From the NCBI GenBank assembly GCA_021030915.1, contig JAGEMR010000082.1, forward strand, positions 62,001-126,000: a DNA stretch of 64,000 nt. Reading direction: 5' to 3'. Of the stretch, positions 11,212 to 22,480 are shown piece after piece. The stretch comes from Astrothelium macrocarpum (Eukaryota; Ascomycota; Dothideomycetes; Trypetheliales; Trypetheliaceae). A program made the position numbers and the translations under genes. Under the pieces are notes generated by a model that was not told the DNA's origin, searched no databases, and saw only the letters and a list, made by a program, of their open reading frames with translations. How positions within the stretch are numbered: position 1 is the first letter of the stretch; every line of letters begins with the position of its first letter.

Positions 11212-11852
11212 AGAAATATTTTCGGTTGTTCCAGATCTTGGGTGGTATTATTCTTTAGGTAAGCAAAAGTCACGTTCAGCCATTTGCAGTCAGCGACACA
11301 TATTTGTGAGTCATGCTAAGACACTAGAACAGGCGCTTGGAATTCGCATTACTTGGCTTGTCTGTCCAAGGGCTCTATAATCTTACACTTTTTCCTATAT
11401 TATCCAGCTTGGATTTTGATCGGACCACACCTTCAACGCAAAGCGTCATTCTCTTGTAAAATGTTGTTTCACAATAGCGATGTAGCACACGATTGTATGT
11501 GTGACAGTCAGTGCGCTAATTCTTTGAAAGCTTTTATTAAATGCATCAAAGCGCAATACCTCTTCGGACAATGAAAATGTCACTCTCAGTAGTATCAATA
11601 GCGCCCAAAATGAGTAATACAATGGAAAGTCATTATTACCTCTGTTAGCCATCAAAGGCTCCTAATTTACAGCCTTTGTCTTTCGGAAATGAGAAAAGGC
11701 CAGTGTTTTTCTCCGAACCATTTTTTCTGCTTGATTTTCGGACTTCGTTATTTTTGTTTACACTGCACTGTACCTCACACTCTCCGGTTGATCTGGAGAC
11801 TGGCGGCCTCACCACCAAAACACGTCTTCTAGCCTCAAGCACATCCGTCAAC
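11212..11852. other. Intergenic / 5' leader
   Basis: Leader of the next gene. The frame is open upstream to 11676, but residues before the ATG at 11853 are hydrophobic and look unlike the rest of the protein, so 11853 is preferred as the start. Confidence 0.4.
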
Positions 11853-14051
11853 ATGAAGGAAACGATGCGCTCTGGGAGCAAGACTCCATCACACTCTTCA
11901 ACATCGCCAAATAGAGCAGCGCAACGGCATCTTAATGAAGCAGGTGAGCCGTCCTCTCCAGAGCCAGAACAGAATGTCAGGATCCTATATGTTCGACAAG
12001 AGTCTGCGAATCAGGGTGTCACATTCGATTCTCTCGGTGTTCGAGCTTCTAATACTAATGATGTGGCAGGAAGCGGCATGTCTTCTTCTTCCAACCAAGC
12101 TACCGGACGCACAGACAGCACAAGCTCGAGAACCTCGCTCAAATCAGTGGCTACTGCGCTGAAAGCTGGCCTCAGAAAGCTTAGCACCACCTTGAAGCCA
12201 CATGATGGGGATCCGCTATCGGATTATCAACGGTTTGTAGGAACAAAATCCCCACGAGATGAAAAGAAGGGTGATTACTTCACTGAAAAAGTTACAGACC
12301 GTCTTGCAAAAGGCATGCACGGCGAATTCGACAAGGAGCGAAAAGAGATTGCCCTAAAGCTTCTGACTAAGCAAAAGGAGCAGGAGCATGAAGAGCGCAT
12401 GGAGAGGAAGCGGGCAGAGAGACGACAGAAACAGGCAGAGAAGCAAGCAAGAGAAGAAGAACTCAAGAAAAGAAAAGAGGAAGCAAAGGAGGAACAGAGG
12501 TTACAAAAGGTACGTAAAAGCCGCTACAGCATTAACATAGAGGCCTTGTTCCGAATGCAGCTAGCTGATCAACGACAGGCGGATCGCATGGACCAAGAAG
12601 GCTGGGCTGGCTTCAATGAAGATGGGACACTAAAACCTAAAACAGGCCTGGATCCATTCCTTGAGGAAAGGTTTCGCAGATCTGCCGAAGCTCAGGGAAA
12701 GCAATACAAGCGAGAGGATGAATTCCAAACGGATAATGAAGGGCAATCGTCCGAGACAGTCTTTCCCTCGACCCAAAGAGCGATGGGAAGTGTGACACCG
12801 GAGCAGACACGGCGCTTTGCAGCCACAGCAGCAGCGGAGTACTATTCAAACAAGGACAAATCCGGTAGATTCCTATCGCCAGCTAGGAAGACTGCTACTG
12901 AAGCCTTCGGCCCGCCCAAATCCCTCTCCCCATCCTCTTCTCGTAACACTTCTCCAGATCGGAACGGCGCCGGTAACCGGGAAACAAATTTTGGCGAGAT
13001 GATCGCCAGAGCCAAAGGCGAAGCTCCAGGAGTTCCTCAAATTCCTTGGACTACTAAGCTCCAGCAGAAACCAGGTGAGTGGACCCACAAAGTCAGTCGT
13101 AGTCTGGATAAGATTGGAAGGCGCAATAGCGCAGGATCTGATATGAGTTTTGCGTGTGCAGGTGTACCCACAGAGACAAACGCTGGGGAGGGACAACGCT
13201 GTGTCAATTGCGGGACCGAGATAGTAGATGACAGTAGCCAGTCGGAGGTTTGCAAACATTGCAGACGTAAGTAGACCTTTTCCTTCTATCCATTCTAGTT
13301 CCTTCGTAGGGGGCTTTAGAAGTCGGATCCTAAATACTAAATAATCAAAAAAAAAAAAAAGACACTATTCTGTCATTAAAAAGACGATCCTTCGAAAATA
13401 ATTGTAGGACCGAGATGGTGCTGACAATATATGCTCATAATAGGCAAAGCCAAGAAGAGCGAGACCAAGAAGCAAGTTCCTCCCCCTCCCAATTCCCGAG
13501 CAACCCCGAACGAATACCTTCTTCTTCGTGACCCTCTTCAGAAGCGACAGCGCCTCGTCAAAGTCCGTAAGACCATCTACCAAGATCCAGGTAACCCGTT
13601 CAGCTCGCAGGATGGTGAAGATATGGAAGTTTTACTAGAACAAAAGCCAAACGAGAACTCCACGACATTTATGAACCGATCCTCCCAATGGTTCTTCGCC
13701 CAGGAAGAAGTTCAGAGATGGTTTGGAGATGGTGAGTCTGATCCAAGTAACATTACGTGGGAGCCAACAGGGCTGTCAACTACGGTCCCGCCGGTACCTT
13801 CAATTCCTGAGAATCTAAAGTCAGATTATGTTCCCGCAAGAGCAGGGTGGACAACAATGAGGCCGAAAATTTCAGGAAACCTAAAACAAATGGCAAGCCT
13901 TGAATTGAGTCCAGACCAGGTCCAAGATGGCAACCCATTCGACGAGAGGCGGGACACGATGTTTTATAACGCTCTGGACGAGATTGAAGACATGTATCAC
14001 AAGAGTACACCGACAAGCACGAAATTCAACGTAGGCAGATCCAGGGCCTGA
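11853..14051 (+). CDS. Conserved-type protein with coiled coil and Cys4 zinc-ribbon-like motif, function unknown
   Basis: Two exons, 11853-13266 and 13444-14051 (673 aa), joined across a 177-bp intron that contains a run of 14 A. The N-terminal third is Ser/Thr-rich. A long Glu/Lys/Arg coiled coil follows (about residues 150-225, with ERKRAERRQKQAEK). A potential zinc ribbon CVNC...CKHC ends exactly at the splice site. The C-terminal exon has NEYLLLRDPLQKRQRL and a Trp-rich acidic segment. No enzyme motif is visible. The architecture resembles a cytoplasmic or scaffold protein, but I do not recognise the family. Confidence 0.8.
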
Positions 14052-15632
14052 GCTAAGTTGCATTTCATAGGTTCAGCATTGTTTTCCTGCCCATTTCCTC
14101 TATACGCCTTTGGTTATTTCCATAATGAGGCCTAGACATCCTCACATTTCCTTCCTTGACAGGGTCGATGCTGGGTAGCCGATCACGTTGAGATGGAGCG
14201 CGCATCCTCACGTAGCGATTTAATGACTAGAAATGTTATTAGCTGAACACACTCACTGTTTCGTTCGTCGTCTGGTCGAGTTTCGATTGTGATGAACAAG
14301 AATAGTAGAGCGGAATAAATTATCTTACATCCCGCCAGATTGGGTGGAGTAGCGGCCCAGGTTGAAGCGTAGAGTGACCAAAGAAAGCAGAAGATAACTA
14401 TTATTAGTTCTTAATGCACATTAATTGGCATGGATATCGCCTAGCGTCCTTAGCGGAGTGATGAGCACTATGCAGTTGCATCGGATATGCATGGACAGAA
14501 CGGGATGAGGACGACATGATCCTGGGGTAAGACCCAAATCTGGGATATTTGCTGATAAAAAAAGATGGCTAATTCCCGCAAAGGCTGGATTACCCAAGAG
14601 CGGACGGTCTCGGCTCTGCACCCTCCCATACTGTGAACACAGAGCCTTAGCGCCCGGAGTGGATGGCGGCTATCTGGGGTGTGATTTGACCGTGTCATCC
14701 TTGCTGTATTGCTTGAACTACCAGCTGAGCGCGAATCGATTTACTCGGAACTTGAGAGCCCGCCACGTCTGTGTGCCGTAGCACAACGCCGGAGCCAACT
14801 GTCTTCACATGCAGCTTCACCTGCTACTGAGCCCTGTGGTGGCGAGCACCAATTGCGCCCTTCCCGCCTGGCTTGAACTGTATCAACTGTGGCATCAGAT
14901 CTGTCTCTTTTGCCTTGAGACGGGATCAGAGATGATACGATGGGGAAAGAGCAGACTCAGAGTACAATTTACTGAGTTTTTGAGGCTTCAAACGGCGCCT
15001 TATAGAGGTCGACGAAGGTGTTGGCAATCTGAGGTGATCAGCACCATGTACGGCCAAAGCAGGGACGGCATAGCTGGCAGCGGGGAGGCCAACCCATGCA
15101 AAACAGAACGAATCGAAACGGGGTCCACGACTTGTCACCCTTGGAGCGACACTTCCGGGCGGCTATTCCTGGACGATCACGAACCCTGCGCTGCATGTCA
15201 GCCTATCACTGCGCCATTTGAGGTACAGACCTGCTGGCGCCGCCCACGCTACATTAGGTCGCCCATCTACCCGCCCACTTTCCATACCCATCTCCACCAT
15301 TCCCAGGCGTTGGAATCGCTCGCAACGTCTGAAGCGTGTCTGGCTGTCACCAGTGTACCGGGAAGCGCTGCACTTGACAAAAGGCCCCCAAGCACCCTCT
15401 CGACTATACTTCATCCTAACCGCCCAACCATTTCCGTATACCCGCAGAATTGCTCCTTGATCTTTTCTTTCCTTGAGCTTTCGACTTCTCCAGCTGATCT
15501 CAAGCAAGTCGTTCTTTGCTGCTGACACTTTCCAATTCACATCTTGGGATTTGTCGTAGGAAGGATTGCCATTTTTGAGGATTAAGCTCCTCCGCTGATG
15601 TCAGCTTGGCCTAGTAAAGCCAGCCAAGAGAC
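14052..15632. other. 1.6-kb gene-free region upstream of the four-TM gene
   Basis: I find no protein with family features on either strand. A 238-codon open frame (14809-15525) is Cys/Trp/Pro-rich without any recognisable pattern and is probably chance. The region most likely holds the promoter and a long 5' leader of the membrane protein that starts at 15633. Confidence 0.45.
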
Positions 15633-17294
15633 ATGAGTGTACCAGAAAAGAAGATAGGCCCTACCGTTACTGTAACGGAGGCCCGCCCACGTACATCGTC
15701 TTCTAGTTCAATACCTTCCCTCAAATCGCCCAGAACTGCACGCTTCGCCGAAGCAACTTCAGTTAATTCGCCGATCGAACCAAACGACAAAACTCGATCG
15801 CCTTTTGCTGATCCTACACCACCAACAAATCACTATCAACCTCAAGCACAACCTTCCGATATTGGCTTTGGATATATGGCGGACAATGACCCAAGCAAAC
15901 ATGCAATGTACCCACAAGCCATTGAAATGGAAGAAACAGATCCAAATTATCTTGCACCTACAACACCAGGGCCAATGAAATCACCTCTGAAGAGTGCGAT
16001 GAAATCACCCGGAGCCAAAAGCTTTGGCGCTGCAAACCCCCTCAGTCCTACATTCAGAGAGGAACAGATATTAGAAAAGCACGAAGCGTCGACGGACAAG
16101 GTTCAGGCCAAAGATCTTGTAAGTGGACCACTCTATCGCAATAACTTGTTCGAATCTGTCATTGACATCCGTATAGAAAGTCAAATTCAGAGTACGGGTC
16201 GCCAAAATGTTTCTTCGCGGTGTCAACTTTAGCTGCAGTCTCATCGTCTTGTCTATGCTTTCTTCTACATTCTCGATATTCAACGCAACAAAGGACTTAC
16301 CTTCGCGAAGTAACTTTACTCCTTGGGCGCCGAATCAAAAGATCTGGCCACAGATTGTCATTCTTTGTGTTTCAAGTATCTCGCTTGCCTTTTCCGTCGT
16401 CATTATCTTCTCGTACTGGAAAGGAGGACACAAAAGAGCGCAAAAGGTTGCCGTCTATTATACTGTCTTTGCCGTTTGCTTCTACATCTTTAGCACTGTC
16501 ATGTGGGTCCTTGCCGCGACTGTGCTGAATCAAAGCAAAATGAACGGCGGAGGCAAAGACATGTGGGGATGGAGCTGCGCAACCAACAAGCGGAAAAGTC
16601 TTTTTGACGATGTCGTCAACTACGACCTCATCTGTCGTCTTCAGGTCAGTCCCTATCCATTTATTCCTTCCTCAACACCTCTAACATCAACCCTAAGAAC
16701 TGGTCCCTCCTCTGCGCCATCATCGAAATCGTCATCGAAGTCATCACCATCGCCATCTACGCCGTCGTCTTCTATCGCTTCTACTCCAAACACCAACTCC
16801 GCAAATCCATGGCCACCCGCGACAAAGCCCGTTCCGACCTCTACCTTGCCCAGCTACGCTCCCAATCCGCACCCAACACCCCCGGTGGTCCTCTCTCCGC
16901 CCGCGATGGCGGCTGGCGCCCACCGGTCGACTATTACGCTCAAGGACCTGACATCGAGGAGGGTGTGCAGTACGCCTCGCTCGACGCCAAGATGGGTGCA
17001 CCTACCTCCGCACCAAGGCCCTTCCAGCTACAGCCGCCGCCGATCCGCATCCAAGGTGCGACGCCGAAGATGTCGCAGAATGGCTTTGAGCCGCAGCCCA
17101 CCGTCGAGCGCCAGGTCTCCCCACCCGTGAGCCCGATGTTGCCGCCGACGGAGAATGTGAATGATCATATGCCGGCGGCGCCGGGAGAGCAGCAGTATGA
17201 TGCTGTCCCGATTCCGGGGGCGTATGTCAGCCCGAGTAGTCCCGGGGTGGCACCTCAGCATCAAGGGTTCCCGCCGCCAGGACAGGCGTCGTGA
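15633..17294 (+). CDS. Four-TM plasma membrane protein with disordered termini (HAM-8-like?)
   Basis: Three exons, 15633-16118, 16177-16644 and 16698-17294, 516 aa. About 160 cytoplasmic-type residues rich in Ser/Pro come first, with tandem MKSPLKSAMKSPG. Four hydrophobic helices follow: LIVLSMLSSTFSIF, IVILCVSSISLAFSVVIIF, VYYTVFAVCFYIFSTVMWVL and LLCAIIEIVIEVITIAIYAV. A Pro-rich C-tail of about 150 residues ends the protein. The layout is like fungal plasma-membrane proteins needed for hyphal fusion (HAM-6/HAM-8 of Neurospora); that link is from memory of architecture and is tentative. Confidence 0.82.
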
Positions 17295-18130
17295 ATGGTT
17301 GGAAAGAGGAGGAATTTAATGCGTTTGTTGTGAATATTAGAATTTTTTTGAAACCTGCGAAATGGCATTTCCTTTCATGTCTCTCGTTCTTATTATCATT
17401 TTCATATCTCATTTTGTGGAATGAAGAAATTTCAAAGATACCTGATGGGCGTTTCAGGCTGTGGAGCAGAGACGAAGGATATTGATGGGATGAGCAGATG
17501 ATGGCTTGCGAAATGAAGTTCATTCGCTTGAAGCAGATGTGTATATATAATGATATATTACCACAATCGACGATCATCTAAATATGACCACTCTGTCCCT
17601 CGCTCAAGTCAAACTATAAGACTGGTTAAAGAGTAATAAGAGATGGATATACAGACTCGCCGAACAATTAATTAGACAGCATGGTCGCAAATGCCACCCT
17701 CGGTATCTATACCGACTTATTACGATGAGTCTTCGCCCCAAGACCCTTGGATCAAGACGTAATGTTCCTTTGCTTACTAGAAATGGTTCCCTGACTATTC
17801 GAGGAAATTTGAGTCACGCATAGAGGCGCTCATGGTCACTTACTAGTCCGGTCAAACTATGTACAAACTTTCCCCAAGTTGCATTCCAGCCAGGACTTGG
17901 GAGCAGTAAAAAATGTTCACGTATTCGCTTAATGAAATATGCAAGAAATATCTGTTCATTCATATCATGAGCAGTTTGCTACCCAAGTTGTCTATAATGA
18001 TCCTGAGTCCCTGTCTAAATGCATATAGATCCAGAGGCCAAGATTAAATCTATTTACAAACCTCTATCATACATTTTGCCAACGCATCATACCCGTCATA
18101 TCCATCTATCCCAACCATCCCGTGCTTCCC
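17295..18130. other. Convergent 3' intergenic region
   Basis: Lies between the stops of the four-TM gene and ATP11. AT-moderate, with no coding signal; it presumably holds two 3' UTRs. Confidence 0.5.
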
Positions 18131-19170
18131 TCACCCAATCTTCTCCGCCTCCTCCAATAAATCCTCCACCCTAAACCCCTCCCCATCCCCCTCACTAAAC
18201 CTCTCCATCAGCCTCCTCCTCGGCGTCTCCTCAGCCGCCTGTCCATAAAACTTCTGCAAGCACATCAACAACCACTTCCCCTCCTCCACACTCACACCCC
18301 TCCCCTCCACCACACTCCCCTGCAGCAGCACCAGCCCCTTGTCGCCAGCAAACTCCAAGTGGTGCGTCACCGTCGTGTGCGGCTGGCTGAACTCGCCACG
18401 CACCTTGTACTCGGCCAGGTGCGTGAACAGCACCGTGCTCGTCGTCTCGCTCGGCCACGTCCACTGCAGGAAGTGGATCTCTGCGCCCTGGCCTTCCCGG
18501 GGGAGCGGGAGGATGAATTGTGGGTGTTTGCGCGCTGTGCGTGAGATGGTTTCGTAGGTGCTCAGCGGGATGGTGGCGCAGAGCGAGGCCGGGTTGGAGG
18601 CGTGGCGGAGGCGCCAGATGGTTTCGATTTCGGGTCGGGGGAGGGCGCGGGTCTTGTCGACGTCGATGAAGGAGGAGAGGGTTTTGATTCCGGGTTGAGG
18701 TTTTGGAGGCGATGTGGGGGAAGAGGGAAGAGGGGGTTGAGATGTAGGCTGTGGGTTGGAGGAAGGTGGAGATCCGGAGGTTGGGTTGGGTTGGGGATTG
18801 TTGATGTCGAGAGGAGCATTTGCGCCGGGGACAATTGCTTTCTTTCGTAGCACTGCTATCTTGTCTTTGTATGCATCCTTGAGACTTTCGATATTATCGT
18901 GCCCCTCTCTGATACTAAATCAGTAAAGTTCCGGATTGATCCGATGTTCAAAAGCCACACTCACTCTGCTGCTTTTTTGTCTAACTTGTCTCGATACTTA
19001 TCTAATACCCGGTCTTTGGAGACATGTGTCGCAAGGAAGCGCACATCATGGACTTGAGCCCAGCGTTTTTGATGCCCTCGCAATGGAGGGATGGATCTCC
19101 GTGTTACATGTCGTAGTAGTGATGAAGCATGTGTAGCCATTCTTCCAGGAGTTGAAAGGATTGGCAGCAT
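18131..19170 (-). CDS. ATP11: Mitochondrial F1-ATPase assembly factor ATP11
   Basis: Two exons, 19170-18965 and 18908-18131, 327 aa. ATP11 (ATPAF1) is a matrix chaperone that binds the F1 beta subunit before hexamer assembly. The N-terminus (RHVTRRSIPPLRGHQKRW) is a likely mitochondrial presequence. The second exon starts with the conserved EGHDNIESLKDAYKDKI helix, then a Pro/Ser-rich linker, then the family core with KTLSSFIDVDK, IWRLRHA and PLPREGQGAEIHFLQW. The acceptor is TATCAG; a second AG six bases upstream would also keep frame. Alternative start: the ATG ten codons downstream. Confidence 0.9.
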
Positions 19171-19918
19171 TTGATATACTTACTGCAAGACTGTGTCACG
19201 GGTTATCTAAGATTGCCATTACAGCTAGCGACTTTGACTATTTATGCATTCTGCCTTTGAAGAAAGAGCATCTCAAAGAATCCACTTTTTTACTATAGAT
19301 ACAGGATTTAAAAAATCGGCATGCGACAATACCAGGGCCATCTATAGTTGATTGGATTGTAATCAGAACCCCACCGAGTGGATATCCAGTGACTCTTATC
19401 AGCATATTTACTACATCGCTGCCGGTCAATCCGCTTCCAAGTCCGAGCTTTGTGCTTCCAATGGCCTGCCTCTTGCTTTGCCCAATCTCTATATACTTTA
19501 ATTGAAGCAATTAAGGAGGCCCCCAAAGAGACCAAGAAATTTTTGCAATCGGCCGTAGGCAATTCCATGGTCATCTGCCGATGTTTATCCGGCGGAGAAG
19601 TGCCATTGCGCGATTGGCAGCAAAGATAGATGCCTCGGCAGAATGTCTCGTTTGCCCACCTTTCGCGCATTGTTTCTTTCCGGGGAGCTTAGTAGGCATG
19701 CCGGGATCCGCACACGAGCTGCAAGATGGGGTCGAGCTGGGTCACCCGTCATACAATGATGCAGTTAAAAGTCTTTCGGAGATCTCTCGTTTATGATAAG
19801 TCCCATAAGCGCAAGAATTTCTACCGTTTTCGCCTTACATGAACTGTCATTTTACATTCACTAGCACGACCAGGTATTCATACACTGCTTGAGCTTAGTT
19901 GCTTTCATCTGTTTTGCA
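19171..19918. other. Divergent promoter region ATP11 / 4CL-like
   Basis: Upstream of both genes. Only short unsupported ORFs are present. Confidence 0.4.
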
Positions 19919-21748
19919 ATGCCTACGGAAGCGTCTTACTGGCCGACGGTTGATATACCAAATAAGGACATATGGGGAATTCTGTTTGAGAGGAACGACA
20001 GAACTTATGCCGATGATAAAGGTGATTTGATATAGAAGCATACCCAAGATCTTAACTTTTACTTACATTATCCTAGTAATTTATCTCGACCCGTATACTA
20101 AACGATCCTATACGTATGCCCAATGTAAGAATACTGCAATCGACTTTGGCAAAGGCCTACGTGCAACATGGGAATGGCAAAAGGGCGACGTTCTTGCCTT
20201 GTACACGCCCAACTGTATCGATACACCCGCGATAATGTGGGGTACGCTTTGGGCTGGTGGAACGATTAGCCCAGCGAACCCCGGATACACACCTGACGAA
20301 TTGGCCTTTCAACTGAAGGATTCGGGCGCCAAAGGTCTGGTCACACAAATGCCCTTCATTGAAAATGCGAGAAAGGCGGCCAAGATTGCTGGACTACCAG
20401 AAGATCGGATAATTCTCATGGGTGATCAGCGAGATCCTCAACAATTAGTGAAACATTTCACAAGTATAAGAAACATCTCGGGAGCTACACGATATCGAAG
20501 AGTGCGCATAAAGCCAGGAGAAGATCTTGCTTTTCTCGTATATTCTAGCGGCACTACAGGCCATCCCAAAGGCGTCATGCTGACGCATCGAAACGTTGTA
20601 GCAAACTTGCTCATGCTGACGGCTGCGGAGGTACCTCACATAAGCCATAATAACGGTCCTGATGGCTCCGGAGATCGTCTTGTGGCCTTCTTGCCTTTCT
20701 TTCATATCTACGGTCAGTTCTCCAAGTACGAATTAATAACATTTGCTTACCACTTGTTCAATAGGACTGAATTGCCTCATACATAATTGTTTCTACAATG
20801 GGTTACTCATGGTAGTTATGCCCAAGTTCGATCTGGAAAGTTTCTGTAAAATTATCCAGGATTACAAAATTACCTTTGTATACGTTGTACCACCCGTTGT
20901 CCTTCTTCTCAGCAAACATGCCATCATCGACAAATATGATTTAAGCTCCGTCCGAATGATGAATTCTGGGGCTGCACCACTCACAAAGGAGATTCAGCAG
21001 GCAGTTTGGGATCGACTTAAGATTCCTGTGAAGCAGGGTTACGGTTTGTCGGAGACGAGCCCAAGTACTCACACACAAGTAAGTCCTGAACTATCACGGT
21101 ACTGTCATTTGGTGTTGCTAATATTTTGTCAAGCCATGGGAAGAATGGGACAAGACCATCGGTTCAGTCGGTAAAATGTTGCCAAATCAAATTACTAAAT
21201 ACATGTCACCTGAAGAAAAGGAGGTTCCAGTTGGCGAAGTTGGTGAACTCTGGATCAAGGGCCCGAATATCTTTAAAGGCTACCTCAATAACCCCGAAGG
21301 CACCAAGAATGCATTGACTTCAGATGGATATTTCAAGACTGGAGATGTCGGATATCAAGACAAGGATGGCAACTTTTACATTACAGACCGTGTGAAGGAA
21401 CTAATCAAATACAAAGGTTTCCAAGTTCCTCCAGCAGAACTTGAGGGGTTAATTGCCAGCCATGAAAAGGTCACTGATGTTGCGGTCATTGGGGTGTATA
21501 ACGAAGAGCAAGCGACAGAACTACCTAGAGCCTACATAGTACCAGCAAAGGGCGTAGAACCTGGAGCGGCAACTGCAAAGGAGATCACGGAATGGATTGC
21601 GGGCAAGGTGGCCAACCACAAGCGCTTACGTGGTGGCATTGGGTTCGTGGGTGAAATTCCAAAAAGCGTAAATGGAAAGATCCTACGCAGGGTTCTAAAA
21701 GAGAAGGCTTTGGCTGAGAAGCAGCAGAACGTGAAGGCGAAGCTGTAA
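19919..21748 (+). CDS. 4-coumarate:CoA ligase-like acyl-CoA synthetase, peroxisomal
   Basis: Four exons, 19919-20021, 20077-20712, 20765-21078 and 21134-21748, 555 aa. It is an ANL-superfamily adenylating enzyme. The P-loop YSSGTTGHPKGVMLTHRN, the A5 motif QGYGLSETSP, the A7 motif GYFKTGDVGYQDKDG, the hinge DRVKELIKYKGFQ and the catalytic Lys in SVNGKILRRVL are all present. The C-terminus is AKL, a type 1 peroxisomal targeting signal. The enzyme should activate an aryl- or medium-chain acid with ATP and CoA, probably for peroxisomal beta-oxidation; the actual substrate is unknown. Confidence 0.92.
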
Positions 21749-22480
21749 AGCTGAGTTCGCAGCAGTGCCCTGTCCAATAAATGTTTAGAGGTTTGCAGAT
21801 GTGCATCCAATGCATTATCATGTGAAACGTCGGAATTCAGTCCTAACTTCTGTCCAGTTTAATACCATATTTGTCGATGGCGAGCCCGCCGATTGATAAG
21901 CAGATGCCTTTCATACTGACATTGACGTTCCTTGTGACATGATGCCAGAGGTCGAGAGGGGGAACGTCCTCTCAGGGATTCGCACGTAAGTCACTTCTGG
22001 AATCTGCAGAAGAGCAACACAAAACTGATAAGGTATGAAAAGAAGCCGAGGAAAATTGGGGTTACTTAAGGCTTTTGTGTGTATGTCAAATACCTACCTT
22101 TTCCATCCATATAGATAGGTAGCCTTGAGCTCGGGTCGGGATTCCAATCATTTCCCATGTTGCATAACTCCACATAACCCGGGGTCGGTGTTCCCCTAGC
22201 CGGCCCTCGATGTTTTCTAAACCCTGCTAGGTAGGCAAGCTCGAAGCTCGAAAGGTGTTCGCGTGAATACCAGGTAGGCTATGGCCAGCCGATCTTACTT
22301 TGAATTCCCTTTATTAGATACCGAGCGGCTCCATAGAAATGCATTGATTTTCTATCTTCCAAATTCAATTTTGGACGGTTTCTGGCTTAAAGCTTTTGGA
22401 GCTTGGCTGTGCGACCTATCGCCTGGGTTTCGGCAAAAGTTACTCTAACGAGACGACCCGCAACTTCGGTTATCTCCACT
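21749..22480. other. Promoter region of the MFS gene
   Basis: No coding signal. It contains short TAGGTAGG/CTACCTAC motifs in both orientations near 22090-22240. Confidence 0.4.

Noticed and set aside
10623..11258. Arg/Ser/Thr-rich 211-codon frame overlapping the wall protein
   Set aside because: Alternate frame of the Pro/Gly/Ala repeat; the signal peptide and GPI signal support only the frame at 10264.
13349..13362. Poly-A run as a poly(A) tail or retroposition scar
   Set aside because: Lies within an intron joining two parts of one coding gene, with no flanking duplication.
14809..15525. 238-codon plus-strand open frame
   Set aside because: No domain, signal peptide or conserved pattern; odd Cys/Trp/Pro content; overlapping minus-strand frame of similar quality. 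Taken as leader or promoter sequence.
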